The notes under the pieces were generated by a model. It made no database searches. It was not told where the DNA came from and saw only the letters and a list, made by a program, of their open reading frames with translations. The position numbers and the translations under genes were made by a program. DNA of 6,804 nucleotides from assembly GCA_022511285.1 (NCBI GenBank), contig JAFLRW010000071.1, positions 1 through 6,804 of the forward strand. Direction: 5' to 3'. This document shows, piece after piece, positions 6,504-6,804 of the stretch. The first letter of the stretch is position 1; each line of letters begins with the position of its first letter. The DNA is from Duncaniella sp. GTDB taxonomy: Bacteria > Bacteroidota > Bacteroidia > Bacteroidales > Muribaculaceae.

Positions 6504-6533
6504 AACGGCACTTTGTAATGTGCCGTTTTTTTT
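6504..6533 (+). terminator. Intrinsic terminator after the acyltransferase gene
   Basis: AACGGCAC (6504-6511) pairs perfectly with GTGCCGTT (6520-6527) around the loop TTTGTAAT. The T-run extends from 6526 to 6533. Confidence 0.92.
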
Positions 6534-6542
6534 GTAATTTTA
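6512..6542 (+). promoter_or_regulatory. Possible clpP promoter overlapping the terminator
   Basis: TTTG at 6512-6515, inside the terminator loop, is 19 bases upstream of TAATTTTA at 6535-6542. The latter matches TAnnTTTG except for the final G. The spacing fits a Bacteroidetes -33/-7 pair and would give a leader of about 15-20 bases. Confidence 0.38.
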
Positions 6543-6565
6543 CATTACGAAACATAAATGCAACT

Positions 6566-6804
6566 ATGAACAACGATTTCAGAAACTTCGCCGTGAATCA
6601 TCGCAGGATGAACGGCCTCGCTCTTGACCAATATATGGCAGCCACCAACGCCGCCATCACATCATCCTACATCTCGCCCACCATCATTGAAGAGCGCCAG
6701 CTCAATGTGGCCCAGATGGATGTGTTCTCGCGCCTGATGATGGACCGCATCATTTTTATGTCAACCGACGTTAATGACTATACCGCTACCGTGGTCCAAG
6801 GCCA
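6566..6804 (+). CDS. clpP: ATP-dependent Clp protease proteolytic subunit ClpP, 3'-truncated by the window edge
   Basis: Cytoplasmic serine protease subunit that assembles into a two-ring barrel and degrades substrates unfolded by ClpX or a similar ATPase. The first 79 residues are visible. They start MNNDFRNFAVNHRRMNG, a Bacteroidetes-style N-terminal extension, followed by the family segment ending EERQLNVAQMDVFSRLMMDR and then IIFMSTDVNDYTA. The catalytic Ser, His and Asp lie beyond the window. An ATG at 6558 is out of frame and hits a stop after two codons, so 6566 is the start. No Shine-Dalgarno is present. In Bacteroidetes clpP is often preceded by tig and followed by clpX; here the upstream neighbour is the acyltransferase gene, separated by a terminator, and the downstream side cannot be seen. 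Confidence 0.93.
   Translation, partial: MNNDFRNFAVNHRRMNGLALDQYMAATNAAITSSYISPTIIEERQLNVAQMDVFSRLMMDRIIFMSTDVNDYTATVVQG

Overview
The window looks like chromosomal DNA from a Bacteroidales bacterium, possibly Muribaculaceae or a relative. Four observations support this: the start codons have no Shine-Dalgarno sequence; TAnnTTTG-type -7 promoter boxes precede genes; exported proteins carry MKKIFTLFAVAA-type leaders and a C-terminal NLQGVRVENPANGLYI-type tail familiar from Bacteroidetes secreted proteins; and the ClpP N-terminus is of the Bacteroidetes kind. The family placement is inference from sequence style, not a database result.

Layout, all genes on the + strand. (1) Positions 1-3627 hold the end of an efflux operon: the last ~770 residues of an RND inner-membrane pump, with its start outside the window, overlapping by 4 bases a complete TolC-family outer-membrane channel. 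The periplasmic adaptor is not here and probably lies upstream. (2) Positions 3628-5474 hold a tandem pair of single-gene units for small exported proteins of 239 and 253 aa. They share an almost identical 5' leader and signal-peptide segment (49/50 bases) and a closely related 50-codon C-terminal tail (43/50 residues). Their centres are very different. Each has a TAnnTTTG promoter with a similar GTTAA direct-repeat pair upstream. The end of each unit is marked by a strong hairpin plus T-run terminator. (3) Positions 5515-6474 encode a ten-helix acyltransferase-3 family membrane protein. (4) A terminator at 6504-6533 is followed by the start of clpP, which runs off the right edge.

The pump and channel should form a tripartite exporter with the unseen adaptor. 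The acyltransferase probably modifies an envelope glycan or lipid. ClpP is a housekeeping protease. The unexplained part is the tandem pair, which reads as a modular 'constant leader / variable core / constant tail' family of surface or secreted proteins. The tail resembles the distal half of type IX secretion C-terminal domains, but export by that route is not shown here. No tRNA, rRNA, CRISPR array, transposase or attachment site was found. No gene-free stretch exceeds 300 bases; the longest is 187 bases (4458-4644), and it contains the terminator, operator-like repeats and promoter described below.
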